Source: DATLWR01 sp035576205
Lineage (GTDB): Bacteria > Pseudomonadota > Zetaproteobacteria > Mariprofundales > Mariprofundaceae
Direction: 5' to 3'
DNA length: 28,343 bases
NCBI GenBank assembly: GCA_035576205.1
Contig: DATLWR010000069.1
Coordinates: forward strand, 1 to 28,343
The notes beneath the pieces were generated by a model. The model did not search any database, was not told the DNA's origin, and worked only from the letters and a program-made list of their open reading frames with translations. The translations under genes were made by a program, and so were the position numbers. Each line of letters opens with the position of its first letter. Positions within the stretch are counted from its first letter, which is position 1. Shown here in pieces: positions 24,924 to 28,343 of this stretch.

Positions 24924-26270
24924 ATGAGAACAGCAGCTGTCAAATTCGCAGTCGGGCTATATTGCCTGCTATCAATCCTGATGCCGCAGGCCAGAGCCGA
25001 CGAAGCTCGACAGTTGGTGCCATGGCTGGACTTGCCGGCCAGCTGGACGGGCACGGTGGAAAATGGAGTGGTTTCCCTGTCTCCGGACGATCTGTCGTTT
25101 TTCGATTCTCTGATCCTGATGGTGGAGCCGCTGAGCACCTCCAGACTCAGCCTGGATGACGAATATGCGCAGGCCATCCGCGACCTGGGGCCATGGCGCC
25201 CGGTCGGCAATCCGGTGGAGCAACGCTTCGACAACGGCTGGGTCTTCCGGTTCGGTGTCGGTGTCGCAACACTGAACGGCACCCAATACACCGGTGAAAT
25301 TGCTGTGGCGCGTCACGGCAATCAGCGTGTGCGTTTCTGGGAGCTGGCCGATTCGGACGGCACCTTCAATCGATACAAGGACGTCGTCGCCAATGCGATG
25401 TCCAGCGCCCAGGACATCACCCTGAAACAGGCGCCGGCCGTTGCTGCGTCGAACAATCAGGTGCCGGCCACCCAAGGAAGCGTCGGCAACTTCAAACTCG
25501 ATCCGGGCTTCGGCAAGGGCCTTTCCGGCGTCTATATTGGGCTTGAGCGTGGTTTGTCGCTCCATGCCGGTTCAGGGATGGGCATGCAGCAGACTTATAA
25601 CTCTTCAACCGGACGCTACGAGCAGTCGATGACGACCGCAGCTCCGGGATTGAGCTCCAGTATCGAGGATTATACCGACATCAATGTGTTCTTTCCGGAC
25701 GGAACCTATCGTCATCGGTTGCCGGACCGCGGCATGGGCTCCGACCTTCGCTGGGACCAGCAAATAAGGAAGCCGCTCTGGGGAACATGGAAGAAACAGG
25801 GCAACAAGTTGATCTTCACCTATAGTGGCTATACGGCGGAGTACACGATCGGCAAGGATGGCACCCTGATCTCCGACCGTGACCGGCCATGGACCAGACT
25901 CGCGATACCGGCGAATACCCGGCTTGATGGAACCTTTGCTCGAGCCGACTGGCGCGATGCGGATGCGCCGCGCCTGACGCTACATGCGGACGGTCGCTAC
26001 GAGGAACACGGCAACTTCCTGCACATGGTCGGTGAGACTTCGCAGCTGATCGTGCCCGACGGGTATACCATGGTTGATCACTGGAACCAGGCTCAGGCAG
26101 ACCGCGCCATGGGGGCCAGCAGCGGCACCTACACCTTCGACAGCTACACCCTGACTTTCCATACCAGCGATGGGCGGGTCTGGCAGATCAATGCCTATAT
26201 TCCCCCCGGCGAAAGCATGAAAAATCCGCGAAAGCTGGTGATCAACGGGAAAGAACTTCTGAAGGATTAG
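24924..26270 (+). CDS. Secreted beta-rich protein, unknown function
   Basis: A 448-aa exported protein that I do not recognise. GGGGAGAGGA ends 3 bases before the ATG and fixes the start. The signal peptide (FAVGLYCLLSILMPQARA) is clear. The N-terminal third (LPASWTGTVENGVVSLSPDD, WVFRFGVGVATLNGTQYTGE) may be a small beta domain. A linker near residue 175 leads to two similar beta units: INVFFPDGTYRHRL with WGTWKKQGNKLIFTYSGY, and LTLHADGRYEEHG with GTYTFDSYTLTFHTSDGR. These look like a duplicated calycin-like or barrel element. There are few cysteines and no membrane anchor. It follows the giant VWA gene by 32 bases. Confidence 0.7.
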   Translation: MRTAAVKFAVGLYCLLSILMPQARADEARQLVPWLDLPASWTGTVENGVVSLSPDDLSFFDSLILMVEPLSTSRLSLDDEYAQAIRDLGPWRPVGNPVEQRFDNGWVFRFGVGVATLNGTQYTGEIAVARHGNQRVRFWELADSDGTFNRYKDVVANAMSSAQDITLKQAPAVAASNNQVPATQGSVGNFKLDPGFGKGLSGVYIGLERGLSLHAGSGMGMQQTYNSSTGRYEQSMTTAAPGLSSSIEDYTDINVFFPDGTYRHRLPDRGMGSDLRWDQQIRKPLWGTWKKQGNKLIFTYSGYTAEYTIGKDGTLISDRDRPWTRLAIPANTRLDGTFARADWRDADAPRLTLHADGRYEEHGNFLHMVGETSQLIVPDGYTMVDHWNQAQADRAMGASSGTYTFDSYTLTFHTSDGRVWQINAYIPPGESMKNPRKLVINGKELLKD

Positions 26271-26312
26271 CAGCCGCTCCGTGGAGGAAGCAACCGTGAC
26301 AAGACAACAGAG

Positions 26313-27548
26313 ATGAAAACGTTCCTGAGATTGCTCATGGTTCTTGGCCTGACCATGATCGCGTGGCCTGCGCTATCCGACGAGGCGGGAGGCGGTACGC
26401 CTGCCAACAGGGAGGTCCTTGTCAGCGGCTACCATCTGGGCCCGGTCAGTGCGACCACCGCTCCGGGTGGAACCGTCGAGCTAAGATTGGTCCATTGTCT
26501 GGTGAAGGGTGGTCTGCTCCCGGTGGATGCAAAAGCTGGGCAAACGCCTGAAGCCTCATCGCCGGGTGGCCAGCTGAAGCTGACGATAGGCGATGTGGTT
26601 GAGGTTACGTCCAGTGGTAACGCCGAACCACCGCCCGGCAATGACCTGGAATTGACCATCGGTGATGCGGTTGAGGTCAAACCCGGCGGTGATGCCGCAC
26701 AAACAATACCTGGTGGTCACCTGGAACTAACCATCGGTGATGTGGTTGAAGTTACGCCCGGTAGTCGGGACAGGGTACCACCGCACTTGGTCTGCGAAGG
26801 CGACGATGGTTATGAGCAGTATGCGGCGATACTGCCCAGCAAGTCAGTGCCAGTTGATGTGCAATGGAGTGTGGATGGGCCCGGTCGAGTGAGCGGAAAC
26901 AAGATGAGCGCTACCTACTTTGCGCCGGCATCGAAACCGTCGCCTAACGAAGCAACCGTGACTGTGGCATTCAAGCACCCCCTGCAGATCGACGGGAAAA
27001 GCTATCCCGATGCGAAGCATCTGCTGCTGTCCCACATCAGGATTCTGGATGAGGTCAAGACCTATACCGGCACCTTCTCGGCAAGCGATGTCAGCGTAAA
27101 CGAAGAATACACAAGAAACCTGACGGGAAAGATTCGGTGGACGTTCGACGAGTACGATGCGGAGGGTGGCTGGCGGGAATACACAGGCAGCGGCAGAGCG
27201 AGCTTGAAGGTCAACCGTACCGGCTGTGGTACGGCTGATTTCGAAGACGTCCCGGTGGAAGGCCGTCTCAAGGTTCACGATGATGGAAGCTACGAATTCC
27301 TGATCAATCTGGTTGGCGAGGAGGAGCAGACGCGCACCTGCAAGCGTCCAGAGCTTAGCGAGGACCTGCAGTGGGAGGAGACGTTCTCTTCCGGCGGCGA
27401 TGCGGTGTCGTCCGGGGATCCTTGCGGTATGAGTGAATTCTACCCGCTTTATACGGATAAGAGCCGCCTTGCGTTCGAACGCAAAGGCGCATGCAGTAAC
27501 GTGATGAACCGGTATGATGAGAAGTGGACATTCAGGGCGACGGAATAA
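26313..27548 (+). CDS. Secreted repeat protein with Ig-like segment
   Basis: A 411-aa exported protein, family unknown. The signal peptide (FLRLLMVLGLTMIAWPALS) is followed by three copies of a 24-25-residue repeat with core LELTIGDVVEVTPG (about residues 85-152). An Ig-like beta segment comes next (about 175-245; VDVQWSVDGPGRVSGNKMSA, EATVTVAFKHPL), then a beta-rich C-terminal half with cysteines (NRTGCGTADFEDVPVEGRL, TCKRPELSEDL, DPCGMSEFY, KGACSNVMN). The ribosome binding site is unclear: GAGGAAG lies about 25 bases before the ATG and only AGAG is near. It is 42 bases after the previous gene. Its base composition is less GC-rich than that of the genes before it. Confidence 0.7.
   Translation: MKTFLRLLMVLGLTMIAWPALSDEAGGGTPANREVLVSGYHLGPVSATTAPGGTVELRLVHCLVKGGLLPVDAKAGQTPEASSPGGQLKLTIGDVVEVTSSGNAEPPPGNDLELTIGDAVEVKPGGDAAQTIPGGHLELTIGDVVEVTPGSRDRVPPHLVCEGDDGYEQYAAILPSKSVPVDVQWSVDGPGRVSGNKMSATYFAPASKPSPNEATVTVAFKHPLQIDGKSYPDAKHLLLSHIRILDEVKTYTGTFSASDVSVNEEYTRNLTGKIRWTFDEYDAEGGWREYTGSGRASLKVNRTGCGTADFEDVPVEGRLKVHDDGSYEFLINLVGEEEQTRTCKRPELSEDLQWEETFSSGGDAVSSGDPCGMSEFYPLYTDKSRLAFERKGACSNVMNRYDEKWTFRATE
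26562..26765 (+). repeat. Three tandem 72-75-base coding repeats
   Basis: The repeat cores start at 26574, 26646 and 26721, giving periods of 72 and 75 bases. Each encodes a version of (P)GG-x-LELTIGDVVEV followed by a variable, Gly/Pro-rich spacer. The copies have diverged at many third positions, so the duplication is not recent. In-frame period and conserved protein show that the repeat is kept at protein level. Confidence 0.85.
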
Positions 27549-27629
27549 TGACTATCATGGTGGCAGGGATTCAAATATGGATGCGCTTTTGATGCTGAGT
27601 GCAGCCGAATCTCGAATCAAGGAGTGACT

Positions 27630-28343
27630 TTGGGCGCAAAGTGGCGGTTGAAGCGAATATTCGTTGATGTATTCCTGACCAGCCTGTTGCTGCTGTCCTG
27701 TAGCGTCGCATTTGCAGCGACGCAGGGGAATGCCACAAAAACAGTGACCGCTCAGAAAACGCCGTTGCCGGAAAAGAAGCTGCTTACTCGCCCGGCGCCG
27801 ACAAAACGCGACTTCGGAACAGTCTGGACCGGCTGGATCGATAGTCCCGACGTGGATGTAAACCCTTGTCCGAAGGGTGCAGACCCTGGCGAGCGCCTGA
27901 AAGTCCGGACCGATAAGAATGGTGCGACCACGCGCTACGATGTCATGTACCGCTGTTACCTGCTGGTGCCGGCACCCAAGCCTTCGACAACCGACTACTC
28001 GGGTCGGGAAACTTGCGGCACGGCCTGGACCGGCTGGATCGATAGTCCCGACGCCGATGTTAATCCTTGCTCCAAGGATTGCGAACCCGGTGAACAGCAG
28101 ATTGTCGATGCCAACATTCGCAACGGCGCCGCGCAGTACAACATCCGGTATCAGTGTTACAAAGCACTACCAGCACAATCCGCCGAACAGCCCAAGGTGA
28201 TCACGACACCGGCGCTCCAGATCACCGGCATCCAGCCCAAGGTGATCACGACACCGACGCTCCAGATCACCGGCATCCAGCCCAAGGTGATCACGACACC
28301 GACGCTCCAGATCACCGGCATCCAGCCCAAGGTGATCACGACA
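27630..28343 (+). CDS. Secreted repeat protein starting at TTG, 3' end outside window
   Basis: The frame runs 238 codons without a stop to the window edge. The start is TTG 27630, chosen because AAGGAG (27619-27624) lies 5 bases upstream and a signal peptide follows at once (VFLTSLLLLSCSVAFA). Cleavage may be after AFA; LLSC is a poor lipobox, so lipidation is possible but unlikely. The mature part has two related units of about 67 residues, each with WTGWIDSPDxDVNPC, then PGE and (R/Q)YxxxY(R/Q)CY. The WxxW plus Asp-Pro pattern recalls the mucin-2 WxxW module, but weakly. The final part is a 15-residue tandem repeat, PKVITTPTLQITGIQ. It is 81 bases after the preceding gene. Function unknown. 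Confidence 0.72.
   Translation, partial: MGAKWRLKRIFVDVFLTSLLLLSCSVAFAATQGNATKTVTAQKTPLPEKKLLTRPAPTKRDFGTVWTGWIDSPDVDVNPCPKGADPGERLKVRTDKNGATTRYDVMYRCYLLVPAPKPSTTDYSGRETCGTAWTGWIDSPDADVNPCSKDCEPGEQQIVDANIRNGAAQYNIRYQCYKALPAQSAEQPKVITTPALQITGIQPKVITTPTLQITGIQPKVITTPTLQITGIQPKVITT
27824..28053 (+). repeat. Duplicated WxxW-like unit with 29-bp identical core
   Basis: The 29 bases at 27824-27852 recur exactly at 28025-28053, 201 bases (67 codons) apart. They encode WTGWIDSPD. Similarity at protein level extends to the next Cys pair and the downstream YxCY motif. The bases around the identical core differ, so the core is either recent conversion or under strong constraint. Confidence 0.85.
28191..28343 (+). 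repeat. 45-bp tandem repeat, 3.4 copies, continuing past the edge
   Basis: Units occupy 28191-28235, 28236-28280, 28281-28325 and a partial one from 28326. They differ at a single base (GCG in the first against ACG in the others, Ala to Thr). Each unit encodes 15 residues and contains an inverted repeat, GGTGATC and GATCACC, 17 bases apart. There are no spacers, so this is a coding minisatellite and not a CRISPR array. Confidence 0.95.

Noticed and set aside
27919..28200. 93-aa plus-strand frame rich in Pro, Thr and Arg
   Set aside because: It overlaps the TTG-start gene in another frame and lacks a ribosome binding site.
28157..28339. Repetitive 60-aa frame on the minus strand (ITLGWMPVIWSVGVV units)
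   Set aside because: It is produced by the 45-bp tandem repeat read backwards. The plus-strand gene has a ribosome binding site, a signal peptide and a frame consistent across the array.
28191..28343. Possible CRISPR array
   Set aside because: The repeats are directly adjacent without unique spacers, and the period is a multiple of three within an open frame.

Overview
The window is GC-rich DNA from a Gram-negative bacterium, almost certainly a proteobacterium. The evidence is an envelope gene set with a 67K-type SppA, Lgt, UppP and a complete mreB-mreC-mreD-mrdA-rodA elongasome cluster, plus many proteins with classical Sec signal peptides. A betaproteobacterium or a related lineage is my guess; I cannot fix the genus from the sequence.

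Layout. 1-282: 3' end of an ankyrin-repeat protein, closed by a bidirectional terminator shared with sppA (minus strand, 341-2122). 2266-6427: uppP, lgt and a membrane CHASE2-TPR-Ser/Thr kinase in a row. 6466-7224: xthA, converging by a 4-base stop overlap on yjbQ (minus). 7656-7975: a 320-base intergenic region with a possible 38-aa membrane microprotein and a candidate mreB promoter. 7976-13166: mreB, mreC, mreD, mrdA (PBP2) and rodA, a tightly coupled rod-shape operon that converges, again by a 4-base stop overlap, on a TauE/SafE-type permease (minus, 13163-13978). 14056-14694: a MarC-family membrane protein.

From 14691 to the right edge is the part with least precedent. A perfect TTGACA box at the end of the marC-like gene precedes a structured leader of about 200 bases, which ends in a 16-bp perfect hairpin and a strong ribosome binding site. 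Seven same-strand, closely spaced genes follow, each with an N-terminal signal peptide: a DUF4412-like protein (14918), a helical Cys-containing protein (15569), a protein with a transglutaminase fold but no catalytic cysteine (16691), a 1991-aa protein with PPC-like modules, two discoidin-like segments and two VWA domains (18916), a beta-rich protein (24924), a protein with 24-25-aa repeats and an Ig-like segment (26313), and a repeat protein that starts at TTG and runs off the window (27630).

How they fit together. The first half is housekeeping for peptidoglycan and lipoprotein biogenesis: UppP recycles the lipid carrier, Lgt lipidates lipoproteins, MreBCD/PBP2/RodA drive elongation, and SppA clears signal peptides. 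The second half looks like one exported, probably multi-protein surface or periplasmic system built from adhesion-type modules and lacking any recognisable enzyme with intact catalytic residues. Its function is unknown to me; it is the best candidate in this window for an undescribed system.
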